This document shows positions 11,110 through 21,910 of a DNA stretch of 64,000 nt, piece by piece. The DNA is taken from positions 72,904,382-72,968,381 of the forward strand of contig CM070713.1 in assembly GCA_036346275.1 (NCBI GenBank), written 5' to 3'. Both the position numbers and the translations under genes were made by a program. Below the pieces are notes generated by a model. It worked only from the letters and a program-made list of their open reading frames with translations. It was not told the DNA's origin and searched no databases. This DNA comes from Otatea glauca (Eukaryota; Streptophyta; Magnoliopsida; Poales; Poaceae). How positions within the stretch are numbered: position 1 is the stretch's first letter; each line of letters starts with the position of its first letter.

Positions 11110-14090
11110 ATGTCGCAATTAGAGAGCATCGGCTCATCGCCAGAAAGAGAAGAAGGTGCTCCTGAGGGGCGCAGCCAACTTCCAAGTGTCGAGCCGACCC
11201 AGGTTCGAAATGTCGAGGGGTCGAGTAAGGTGAGGAAGGCCCGAGGACCGAGCAAAGGGGCCACGGGGAGAACACCGCAAATTCTCCACTTCAATGCGAC
11301 GGGCGTTTGCACGGGTCCTCTCAAGTGTAAGGGGCGATACCGCTCATTCCTCGGGCAATTGGTGAGGGAGAGAGTTCCCATAACGGTTAAGGATTGGAGA
11401 AAGGAGGTCAGCGTCGAGCAGAAGAACCGGTTGTGGGACGAGGTTAAGGGAAAATGGATTATAGAAGATGAGGATGAAAACAATGCCAGGCGGTACGCCT
11501 TGAAGAGGATGGGTGTGGCTCTGAGGCACTTCAGGGTCTACATGCATAGTGAATACGTGCTGAAAGGCCGTACACCATTCGAGAGGTATCCGTTCGTGAC
11601 TCCCGATGTTTGGGAGGAGTTCACGAGCATCAAGGGTACGCCCGAGGCGGAGGAGCTGAGACAGAAGAACGTTGCTACCCAGAGGCTGAACACGCATGCG
11701 CATCACCTCGGTTCAGGTGGCTACGAAGGGAAGAAAGCAGAATGGGCACGACTAGCCGAGGAGTGCGCCAACTCCGGGACAACGATGCCTTACTCGCACA
11801 TATGTGAGGAGCGGGCACGTGACTGGGTATTAGCGAGGACAAAGAAAACCGCGGACGGACAGCTGGTAGTACCAAACCCCACTACCGCGCAAGTCGTCTC
11901 CACCATCGTAAGATATCAAACTTACTACATTGCAGTAGACCATTCCTACTGTATTTCAGATCTAATTCGTACTCGCTTCTTGCAGGAGGAGGTAAGCCAG
12001 AGGAAAGAGCAGGGGACCTTTCTTAGCCAAGGGTCAAATGACATCCTATCCACTGCGATCGGGAAGCTCGACCATAAGGGCCGGGTGCTTGCCGCAGGGT
12101 CGGGGCATACGAAGAAGTCCTACTTCCAAGATGATGCTTCGAGTACCAGATCAAGAACATGGGAGGCACGTGCGGGCGCTCAAGGACATGCTTAGGGAGC
12201 GGTGAGGAGGAGATCTCGGAGGAGATGAGGGAGGAGATGAGGGTGCAGATGATGGCACGTGAGGAGGAGATGAGGGTGGAGATGATGGCACGTGAGGAGC
12301 GCCTAAGGGCCGAGATGATGACGATGATCTCCCAGAGTCAGAGCCAGATGCCCCCGCCTACTGTAGAGAAACCCGTGCCCCCACCAAGTAGCCGCGGTTC
12401 CAAAAATGATAAGTCCGGTCCCCAGCTGAAGGTAATAATTAATTTTGCCTTACTTAATGGTGCGAGGGTAACTCTTCATATGTTTTCTCTCAAGTTGCGT
12501 ACTTTTTGCAGGCACCTACCAAGTGCCAGCTCACCCTGACGGAAGACGGATTTCCTGTTGAGGCTGCACGCGGGGTTGCATTTCCATACAAGGAGACCGA
12601 CATGGTGCATGGTCAGCCTTTGGGGAAGGGCTACATGAGGGTCCAGGTGGACTACGTCCACGAAGCCTTCTTATCACATGTGCTCGAGTTCCCCCCTAAC
12701 GAAGACATCACCACTCTCGGGCTAGCGCGGATGTCGTTCATCAAGTGGCCCACGACAAGCGTCGTACTGGTCAAGGTAAACATCCCTCACGTCTTCTGTA
12801 CCATTCCAGTAGTATTGCAACAAGTTACTTAATTATGCGCGTGCTTTGTAGGTTCCTACCGTACCTGCGCCTGCTCCCACGACCGTGACGAGCCCTGCAC
12901 AAAGTACAGAGCTGGTGCATAAAAGGACTAGCACGACAACCACAGAACCACTAGAGGCCTCTGCTAAAAAGGCTAGGCTCACAAAGGCCACAGCGCCCCC
13001 TCAGGTACATGAAAAGCCCACTGCCCCGGCCTCGGAGACTCCTTGGCCCGAAAGGAGAGCCAGATGCACCACGATGAAGCCTTATGAATTTAAGGCCTAT
13101 GTACATGGAAAGCCCTTCGCCTCCCAAAGAAATTGAACGCTCTAGGCATATGGACTCGATACTCCATGGATGGTACATTGACAAAGCGAAAGAGAGCGGC
13201 GTGTCGACTTCAATGTTAGATACGAAGGGACATTTCCACCGCGAGGAGGATGGGACATTCGATTAGTTTTGAGGATCTGTTGTCTGCAGTACCAACCGAT
13301 AGCCATCGATATTTCTATCGACGATCACGGACGCTATGAGTATCGCACCACGTTGTACGACCTTATGACTTCCATAGGATTTTGCATTACGCTTTTAACA
13401 TTCAATGCGAGTTGCGAGGCGATGAGGCGTGGTCGTGACGAATCGACAACTAGTTGGGTTAAATCGACCACGAGCTTGTGTCCGCGACGATGGCTAGGCT
13501 TCAACCGGAATGGGTTGCGGCTACATCAAGAGGGCATTGCAAGTCGAGTCGAAGAAGGGCTTCATTCTATTCCCGCACCACGAGGAGTAAGTACTACTTC
13601 TTTGTTCAATTACTTCTACACATCAAACCGTATGTGAACTTATTTTCTTCACGCATACCATTTAATAAGCAACCATTGGGTTCTACTCGTGCTCCTTCCG
13701 AGCGACAACAAAGTGTACACTTTTAATTCGCTTGATAAGAGACCGATGGCCTACGCGATCAAGCCTCCTTTGGAGCGAGAAGTGCACCACTCTTATCTAA
13801 CATTTTCGTATTTAACTACATTCATTATTTTTTACTCAACGACATCTTTCCAATGTATATAGGGGTTTCAAGGAATACGTCGAAGCAGGAGGGACACACG
13901 ACGACAAAAAGGGCTTCAAGCTGGAGTATGTCAGCTTCAAGGTACAAGTGGCTATCATATATAAGATTTAGATTTTCTGACATATTTTCTTTGTCTCTTA
14001 ATTTATTTTTCTTTCTTCATAGTGTCATCAAACAGGCAGCGACGACCACTGTGGTTTGTATGTCATGCAACACATGGTGATCTTGATTGT
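11110..14090 (+). CDS. Second CACTA gene: Transposase_24-like protein with Ulp1-like protease end
   Basis: Translation from 11110 gives a plant Ptta/En-Spm (Transposase_24-type) region: HFNATGVCTGPLKCKGRYRS near residue 60, then RRYALKRMGVALRHFR and a C-terminal SHICEERARDWVLARTKK. Likely introns with GT...AG ends are 11908-11985, 12432-12511 and 12776-12851. A Met/Glu-rich repeat (REEMRVQMMAREEEMRVEMM-like, about 12210-12340) should form a coiled coil, but it sits in a shifted frame after 12195, so there is a frameshift or a missed intron. The exon at 12512-12775 resembles the small domain that often follows in rice copies. Near 14022-14080 is a Ulp1-like active-site segment, HCGLYVMQHM, with the presumed catalytic Cys. 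In En/Spm this slot encodes the subterminal-repeat binding protein. Exon boundaries downstream of 12852 are uncertain. Confidence 0.72.
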
Positions 14091-14534
14091 CGGCTCGACC
14101 GCTTCCCTAAGGTAGTACATGCATATACAATTAGTCTTTCACATGAAAATTTGAAAACTCAAATTAGAGCACTCGTTTCTATCTTGTAGCATACCGTTAT
14201 CCCCGGAAGAGTGTAGACAAGATCTGCACTCAACAAGATCTGAGACCACTTATGCCAGTGGTACTGGATAGAATGCTTATTGGAGGACGGACGGTTTAGA
14301 GATCCCAAAAGCTCCTACTAGACCGGATGTGAACAAATATTACATATCCGAATGCGATTGCATGTGTACTTATGGTTAAGCATGTTTACGTTCTATTTTG
14401 TTAACGAATGTAATATGTGTTTGTTGTAACAAAGTGTTCATGTTCTTTGAATGTGATATGTTGTCCGTAATTTACGTGTGAATGTGATATGTGCATATTG
14501 TGTGGAATATGTGCTGATTAGAATGTGATAGCAC

Positions 14535-15160
14535 ACCACACCCCTTCATCTCTGTCGGTTCTCACAAGAAAATGATAGAGATGTGACGGTCATCTCTATC
14601 GGTTCTTTGAAAGAAGCGATAGGGATGATGAACTCATCTCTATCGGTTCTTTACAAGAAGTGATAGAGATGAGTATCTTCATCTCTATCGGTTCTTTCAA
14701 AGACGTGATAGAGATGATTAGATTATCTCTATCGGTTCTTTTTAAAAAGCGATAGAGATGATACAGTCATCTCTATCGGTTCTTTATAAGAAGCGATAGA
14801 GATGATGGTATTATCTCTATCGGTTCTTTGAAAAAAGCGATAGAGATGGTATATTCATCTCTATCGGTTCTTTATAAGAAGCGATAGAGATGATGGTCTT
14901 ATCTCTATCGGTTCTTACAAAGAACCGATAGAGATGACTGTATCATCTCTATCGCTTCTTACAAAGAACCGATAGAGATATGATCATCATCTCTATCGCT
15001 TCTTATAAAGAACCGATAGAGATGATCATATCATCTCTATCGGGCAAGAACCGACTGTAATAATGCCCGCCTCATCTCTGTCTCATGACTTTGTGTCACC
15101 ACTAGAACCGACTGTGATGACGAAAAAGAACCGATTGTGATGTATATTTGTGTAGTAGTG
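14535..15160. repeat. Right subterminal repeat array of the CACTA element
   Basis: About ten units of CATCTCTATCGGTTCTTT-spacer-AAGAAGCGATAGAGATGA occur with a period near 50 bp. Most carry CTCTATCGG where the left array has CACTATCGG. The last two units before the terminus (GAACCGACTGTGATG and GAACCGATTGTGATG) look like the left array instead. The array ends at the TIR at 15160. Confidence 0.85.
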
Positions 15161-15163
15161 TTC

Positions 15164-15454
15164 ACTCTGTTAATATTTGCTATGCATACCGAATTCCAGA
15201 TCTCCTAAAGCAACTGGAGCTAATTGAATTTTTGGCCAATGAGTGTACATCTGTTCAATTTTTCCCCATTCCTATGGATGGCTGTAACATAGAAGTATTT
15301 TAAATTAACATAGAAGTAAAAAACTGAGAAAACTGAAGTTACGCAAAAAAAATCAGAAATATCTGTCGGTCCAAATTTCGCGCGGCGCAACGTCGTGTGA
15401 CCAAATTTTAGCGCGGCGCCGCACGACGCAACGTAGCGCGTGGCCCTGGCTAGT
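15164..15454. other. Unassigned intergenic sequence
   Basis: This is AT-rich sequence between the CACTA end and the plastid-derived segment. A short CGCGGCGC-rich stretch lies just before the plastid segment. I see no gene or clear repeat. Confidence 0.5.
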
Positions 15455-15910
15455 ATGAAACAAATTCTTGCTAATGCGAAAAAGGGAGGGTTAAATGTGG
15501 GTGTTGTTCTTATTTTGCCCGAGGGATTCGAATTAGCGTCGCCTGACCGTATTTCTCCTGAGTTGAAAGAAAAGATAGGAAATCTCTCTTTTCAGAGTTA
15601 TCGTCCCGATAAAAAATATTCTTGTGATAGGTCCTGTTCCCGGTTAGAAATATAGAGAAATCGTCTTTCCCATTCTTTCCCTCGATCCTGCTATGAAGAA
15701 AGACGTTCATTTCTTAAAATATCCCATATATGTAGGGGAAACCGAGGAAGAGGACAGATCTATCCTGATGGTAGTAAGAGTAACAATACGGTCTATAATG
15801 CTACGTCAACATGCATAGTAAGAAAAATACTACGTAAAGAAAAGGGGGATATGAAATATCCATAGTCGATGCATCGGATGGATGCCAAGTGATTGATATT
15901 ATACCTCCCG
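15455..15910 (+). pseudogene. petA: Nuclear copy of plastid petA (cytochrome f) fragment
   Basis: Translated pieces in changing frames match chloroplast cytochrome f: [20 protein letters not shown] and [20 protein letters not shown], then [32 protein letters not shown] and VIDIIPPG. Frameshifts occur near 15610, 15740 and 15850, so this is a dead plastid-to-nucleus insertion. The membrane-anchoring C-terminus is missing. The sequence after 15910 (to about 16330) has a similar AT-rich, plastid-like look, but I could not assign it to a plastid gene. Confidence 0.85.
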
Positions 15911-17976
15911 GAAATTAGAGCTTAATAAAAAAAGTCTAAAAAAGCTTCAACTTTATGGCACTATCAATCAACTAAAAAGCCCTATGTATGAATCCTTACA
16001 ACCGGTGGGATAGGATAAGAGCGAGTTTTGGTATATTGGGGCTAGGGGATATCCTTATTTCAAAACCTGACGCGCATCTTGCGTTTGTACTGGTCTGAGA
16101 GTGGTTGAAGAAGTATTGCATGTGGAAGTAGGTAGACGAAACTTATTTAGGATTCAAAATGAGCGCATTCGACTAAAAATCGTACTGAGACCTTTTTAAA
16201 AGGGTATTCTGAAAGAGGTATTTCATTTTCATAATCACTTTCTTTTGAATCCAATTTCAAGTTCGATTAGAAGGATAGAAAGGTCGTGAGGACGGGAAAA
16301 GAAAAATCAAATCTTTTTAGTATATCTTATAAATAGAAGGATTTTCTCATCATGTCCTGCTTGGATAGGAGGATATACTTGCCATATGGAAATTCTATCT
16401 CATCATATCTGGAAATGCATAGATTAAAAGGAAAGAATCACGTAATCAAATCACATACCAATCACGAAGATGTTGTGGAGACCTGGCTTCCATCCGACTA
16501 CGTACGCTGCCTTCTACTTTCATCTACTCCCTATAAAAGGGCATCCACTCTCATCTTCAGGAGGATAGACCGATCGGTAGTGGAGGCTCTCATAGACAGA
16601 GACACACACGCAAGAAGAAAAGAGAAAGGCCACGTGCAAGAAGCAAGAAGATTTTTTGCAAGAGGAAGGCGATGACTTTCTCCTTCTTTAATGGCAAGGA
16701 TTGATATATGCTCTAATCTGTTCCCTCTTCCAGCTTTGTGGCGCCATGGGGGCAGGAATTAGTGACTGCCCTTCCGTTCGTGTCGCAGCCGCCGCGACAG
16801 CCGTGGAGAGGTGCCAGTAGCATGACCAATCGAAACCTATGCGGAGATGCAGCCGCTGGCCACACTCGCAATCTGGAGGCGTCATCAATGTCTGCACCCT
16901 GTTGTGGGTGTCCTCGCCACGCCATGTGACCTGTCAGCGCCTGGCTCGATGTTTCAGTGCTCGCCTTTATGCAGTTCGCGACCACGTCGTAGAAGCCGTC
17001 CTGGCCGTCATTGTCGCTGGTTGCACCATTGTCGAGCGCCACCACTGACAGCACGACTGAGAGCTGTTGTGCATAGCCACCTGCAGAGGAGAGATGCATG
17101 CAGTGCGGGCCTCGTTTAAAGTGAACTACATGCAGTAAAGCATGTGTATGTATGTGCTTTGCTAGCCTTCATAGTGCATACAAGCCATGAACATGTTATT
17201 CTACCGGATCAATCATCTTAACATGATGATTAGAATTCAATGGTGCCGGCAACCCAATATTTTGGAACTCGCTGTCGCTCGGTCTACGTCCACGCCATCG
17301 AAGTTGCCACAACCATCGTCGCCGATGCGCCGTTGATCGCCGTGCATAATGTCGCTAGGCTGTCCGAGTCATTTACCAACCGGCCGCTGCGGATGATGTC
17401 CCAAGGCCTAAGCTAGTCGCCGACTTCACGAGTCCATCACGTGCCCCCCTCTCTTAATCTGTGGTTGAGAGGAGGTCCAGGAGGAGGCATAATGCTATAT
17501 ATATGCATGTACAAATGAAGGTGCAGGAGTGGATTAGTGGATGTCTCATCCAGAATCCAGATGTTGCTTCACTTGGATGGAGCTCTCGTACGAAAAGCGC
17601 CTCGATTGCGATGATGGAGAGACCTCAAACTCTACAGCGTCCACGCCGAGCTAACCTGGCATGTACGTCCAGACGCCAAGCCCCACAACATCCATGGGCA
17701 CTTCACAGAGAGGCCACCACGTCTGCCAAGTGGCACCTTCGCAACATCTATATATATACCCTTTATAATGCACCTAAGCAATTTTTCCTACGTCCACCCT
17801 AAATAATGCACCTCATTAGAGATGGCCCAATGTTCGTGCACCCAGCAAAACGTCCCTAGAAACTTGCATTCATCAAAATGAACGTCTCAGATCTTTCCTC
17901 AGTTTTACTCACCTACATCCGATGGCCATTATTTAGTGTGTCTAATCATCTCTGTGGCCCACAACAGACCTCCCTC
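15911..17976. other. Unassigned intergenic region
   Basis: No convincing gene is visible. The first ~420 bp may extend the plastid insertion. A TATA-like CTATAAAAGGG at 16531-16541 is followed by AGAGACACACACGCAAGAAG-type leader sequence and a CCTCTTCCAG acceptor-like site at 16735. This resembles a promoter or an LTR remnant, but no open frame of note follows. The GC-rich part at 16740-17460 has short open frames on both strands with no recognisable motif. Confidence 0.4.
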
Positions 17977-19446
17977 ACCTACATATTTGGAAGGAGAGCG
18001 AATCAAACAAGAAAATAAATAAGGAGGATCCGCATGCAAGGAAACCAGACTTGAATTTTTTACTGACCAAAATTGTACGTACTACATATTTGGAAGGAGG
18101 GTGAATCAAACAAAGAAATAAACACGAGGATCCATATGCAAGGAAACAAGACTTTAATTTTTTATTGTCCTGGCATTGTGATCGTATTTTATTCCGGATA
18201 TGACCCTTCTCGAAATTTTTTTACAGATCTAGCCCCATAGAGCCTAATTTCAGCGCACGGAGAGCGTTGAATTTTTGTTTTTATTTTTATCTAAGGAACC
18301 AAGCGTCTCGTGAGTCTTTGCTTAATTTTTTCAATTTTTCTCGCGGAACCAGCGGCCGGCGAGCATTGTTTAATTTTTATCTTTTTTTTCTTGCGGATCC
18401 AGCGGTCGACGAGCGTAGTTTATTTTTTCATATTTTTCCGAAATCATCCCTGTGGCCCACAACAGACCTTCTCTCACCTCCAGCATCAACAAGGAAAAGG
18501 AAACAAACGTCTTGGAATCAAGGAAAAAGAAACAAACATCCTGAAAAAAGAAAAGACCATATATTACGTGCTGGGAAAAGGAAATCGCGGGAAAAAAATT
18601 CTAGCACCTCTCTGTTGACTTTTTCTGTCTCAAGGCTACAATCGCAAATTCATCGCCCGAGAGCCTGATTCAGAAAAATTATAACGACGATACTAATATA
18701 GTAAAAAGTTCGAGCTCGAGCGCCGTAAATAATACTGCGCCATCAGCTCATTGAATTTTTCCGGCTCGAGGCTACAATCGTAAATTCATCGTCGCGAGAG
18801 TGATTCAGAAAAAAATTATAACGACAATGCCAACACAGTAAAAAATTCCCAAAAAATAAAAAAAACAATCAAGCGGTGTTCGTCCGCTTAATAATTTTGG
18901 CAAAATAAATAAATGCTTGGTGGCCGCTGAAAAATTCAAGCGTGGGAGAAAAAATGAAAAAAAAATTCAAGCGGTGCCCGTCCACTGAATAATTTTGGAA
19001 AAATATGGAAAAATAAATCGTGCTCGCGGATCATTGGATCCACAGAGAAAAAGATAAAATTAAAAATAGCTCACGTGATGGTTCCGCAAGAAAAATTGAA
19101 AATTTAAATAAAGACTCACAAACCATTGGTTCCGTGGATAAAAATGAAAAAAATCAGCGCTCTCAGACGTGAAATTAGGCTATATGGGGCTAGATCCGTA
19201 AAAATCTCAAAAGGTTATATTCGGAAAAAAATACGATCACGAGGCAAGAATAGTAAAAATTCAATTCGGTTTCCTTGCATGCGGATCCTCCTGCTTATTT
19301 CCTTGTTTGATTCGCTCTCCTTCCAAATATGTAGTACATACGATTTTGGTCGACGACAAAAAATTCAATTCTGGTTTCCTTGCATGCGGATCTTCCCTAT
19401 TTATTTCCTTGTTTGATTCGCTCTCCTTCCAAATATGTAGTACGTA
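17977..19446. repeat. Large inverted repeat, arms about 460 bp
   Basis: The left arm (17977 to about 18443) is repeated in reverse complement at about 19003-19446. Each arm contains two tandem copies of ACATATTTGGAAGGAG...GAGGATCC.CATGCAAGGAAACCAG (left: 17981 and 18083; right, inverted: about 19268 and 19375), then GATCTAGCCCCATA and CGCGGAACCA-type sequence. The interior is AT-rich and partly palindromic too. CTGTGGCCCACAACAGACC also occurs directly repeated at 17953 and 18450. This looks like a foldback or long-TIR nonautonomous transposon. I did not find a clear target duplication. Confidence 0.75.
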
Positions 19447-19729
19447 CAATGTGATCACAAGATTATTTACTATTAAGTGTTATATTCATACTTATCTTCT
19501 CATTTAATTGATAAGCGGATGTACTACCGTCGTAGCGTTAGTACTGACACTATACTAGTGACTATTAATTACTCTATTGAGATATCCATGTGGAGATCGA
19601 TCACTATGCCAATCGTCAAGGCCATGTTCGCTGCTGTTTGAACGTTGAAGCCATGCATGATAACCAGCTAGCTCTCATGATATATAAGAAATGATGTTGC
19701 AACATGAGCCGTCATCACAAATTCACAAT

Positions 19730-20180
19730 CAAACGATGATGGTTTTCCCTCATGATGCCGAAGTCTACTCCTATGTGATAGCATTGGAGTAGTCGTCCGA
19801 GACAACTTGAATACCCGTCGCGCCCAAATGAGAATGGCCTGTCCTCGTGACTTTGGAGTTTTCCTGCCGTGCACCTCCACCACATTGAAGTCATCCCGGC
19901 CGTCTTCTACAACCTACATACCCTCACCAAAATAGAGGATGGTCTGCTCTCATGATGTCAGAGTTCGATCATATGCACCTCCATTGCAATGGAGTCATCT
20001 CCATCATCGCCAATCATATTGACATCTCGGCATCTGCCTCCCACGACATATATACTTGCTCAACTAAACGAGGATGGCCTGCTCTCGTGACACGGGAGTT
20101 ATGCCCATGTGCACCTCCACCGCACCAGAGTCATCTCAGCCATCGCTGTTGACTACATCGACTCCTTGGCATTTCTTCTC
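19730..20180. repeat. Degenerate minisatellite, unit about 105-130 bp
   Basis: Several diverged copies carry the consensus GATGGCCTGCTCTCGTGA...GGAGTT...TGCACCTCCACC followed by GAGTCATCTC-like sequence. Clear starts are near 19735, 19832, 19938 and 20070. No reading frame is conserved between units, so this is probably not coding. Confidence 0.6.
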
Positions 20181-21007
20181 CACCGACCTTACTAATACAT
20201 AAAGCGAAGACCGAAAGATGACGACCAACGCGTATCTTAATCAGAGGTACCTTGGGAGATCATCTCGCGAGAGTAATTCACTAGGAGCCTTCTGAAGCCC
20301 TAGAAACCAGGAAACCATGTCGCCTATGTCAGATCTGCTATGCCAAGCATGCCATGAAGCATAATCATTTTAAAAGAACTTGTAGTCTTGTGATTCTATA
20401 AAGAATTAATAAAATACATGTTTCGCTACCTTTTCTTATGTTTATTTATTTTTATGTACTTTAGTACACTGTTTAATCCTGCGCATAGAAATCATTGAGC
20501 GATTTCTGGTGTCAAACATCATGACAAACCGACGAGCAGTCGCAACATTTCAATGCCAGCGTGCATCCCAATGAGCCGGCTGTTTTCTGGAGCAAAGCTT
20601 CTCCCTGTAAGAAACAAAATACTAGCATGAAGGGCGTTCAAGTGTCTTGATTTAATCTAGAGCGTTTATGGATGGTCATGCATGGAATAGTTCAAAGAGA
20701 CCGATCCAATTTGGAAGACACGCATGAATGCATTGCGTACGGAGGGTCCCAATCTGGCATAATTAGCATTGCCTTTTTTAAAGTTGGAATGAAAACATAT
20801 AGGCGAAATGGACATGCGAAGATGGTACTATTGTTAAACACGCCGAGATTTGCAATATTCGTAGGTCGTGTCGGGTTGTCAGATTGGGATTTCGGACAAT
20901 TCACATTTCAAACTGATCCAAAGCAAAAAAGAAAGACACAGAACTCCTGACAGGAGAGAAAAAAACAAAAGCTAGCTTTCGGCCCAAATAACACAGACAA
21001 AGAGGCT
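20181..21007. other. Unassigned intergenic region
   Basis: No gene is recognised here. An open frame at 20672-20950 (92 codons) has no motif I know, and its codon usage is unlike that of the GC-rich genes nearby. Confidence 0.45.
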
Positions 21008-21016
21008 ATCAGAAAG

Positions 21017-21634
21017 GAATTTTTTTTCTTTAATATTTTTTTCAAAACTAGGTGTCAGGGAAAAAAAATTGCAGAATCAGGCGTCGATTGCCCGTATATG
21101 GAGCGATCGTCCCACCACATACGGGCGATTAGTGCGGCTTTGAACGCGCGATTTTTCCTCTGTCTACGATCAATTCCTAAAAAATCATAACTTTTTCATA
21201 TGATGTCGGATGGAGATAAACTTTATATGAAAATTGTAGCTCTCGACGAGATCTACAACTTTTGTATACAAATTTTTTCATTTGAATCCATTTAGATAGT
21301 CAAAAACGGGATATAATATTCAGATCTAAAAATAGATCTGTTTTTAGATCTGAACATTCTATCTCATCTTTAACCATCTAAATGGATTCAAATTGAAAAA
21401 GTTTGTATACAAAAATTGTAGATCCCGTCGAGATCTACAATTTTCATATAAAGTTCATCTCCATCCGACATCGTATGAAAAAGTTATGATTTTTTTTAGA
21501 AATTGACCGTAGACGGAGGAAAAATCGCGGGCACTAATCGCCCGTATACGGGGCGATCGCCCGTCGTCTCATATACGGGCGACCCACGCCTAATTTTAAA
21601 AAAAAATTAAAAAAAATATTAAAGAAAAAAAATC
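21017..21634. mobile_element. Foldback element with long TIRs and 9 bp target duplication (MULE-like)
   Basis: The two halves are near-complete reverse complements. The left end GAATTTTTTTTCTTTAATATT mirrors the right end (minus strand GATTTTTTTTCTTTAATATT), and ACTTTTTCATATGATGTCGG mirrors CCGACATCGTATGAAAAAGT. The turn lies near AGATCTAAAAATAGATCT at about 21335. ATCAGAAAG occurs on each side (21008-21016 and 21635-21643), a 9 bp target duplication of the Mutator type. There is no coding content, so it is nonautonomous. It lies about 275 bp upstream of the first mTERF start and could affect its expression. Confidence 0.85.
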
Positions 21635-21910
21635 ATCAGAAAGAGTATTAGACTACTAGTTGTTGGGTTGGTGTCGCTCACAATATGATGGGCCTCCACC
21701 GAACGCATCTCGCCGTTGCCAGGTTAAGCTGCCATGCTGGCCGTTTTTCGGGTGAGAAGCGTCATTTCTGGGCAAAAACTGTCCGTTTTAATCGGATTTT
21801 CCCAACCATTTACCGGCGCGGGCTCACATCACATTCACACCTCACGCGCACACCACTCAGCCATCTATCCCAACCGCCGGCTGGCTCATCTCGACGCCGG
21901 TGTCGCCGCG

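Larger units (their letters stand above)
23..15160 (+). mobile_element. Complete CACTA (En/Spm) DNA transposon, 15.1 kb
   Basis: The left terminus at 23 begins CACTACTACAGAATGG. The right terminus, read on the minus strand from 15160, begins CACTACTACACAAATA. Both are followed by ACATCACTATCGC-like or ACATCACAATCGG-like sequence. The triplet TTC lies immediately outside each end (20-22 and 15161-15163), the 3 bp target duplication expected of CACTA elements. Inside are subterminal repeat arrays at each end, a TNP2-type transposase region (1614-7935), a third internal array, and a second gene with Transposase_24-like and Ulp1-like parts (11110-14090). A 3063 bp solo LTR sits in the transposase, so the element without it would be about 12 kb. 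Coding frames are broken in the transposase, so autonomous movement is unlikely now. The matching ends and target duplication make the boundaries secure. Confidence 0.93.

Noticed and set aside
20672..20950. 92-codon open frame as a gene
   Set aside because: No motif, no paralog in the window, and base composition equal to the surrounding intergenic DNA.
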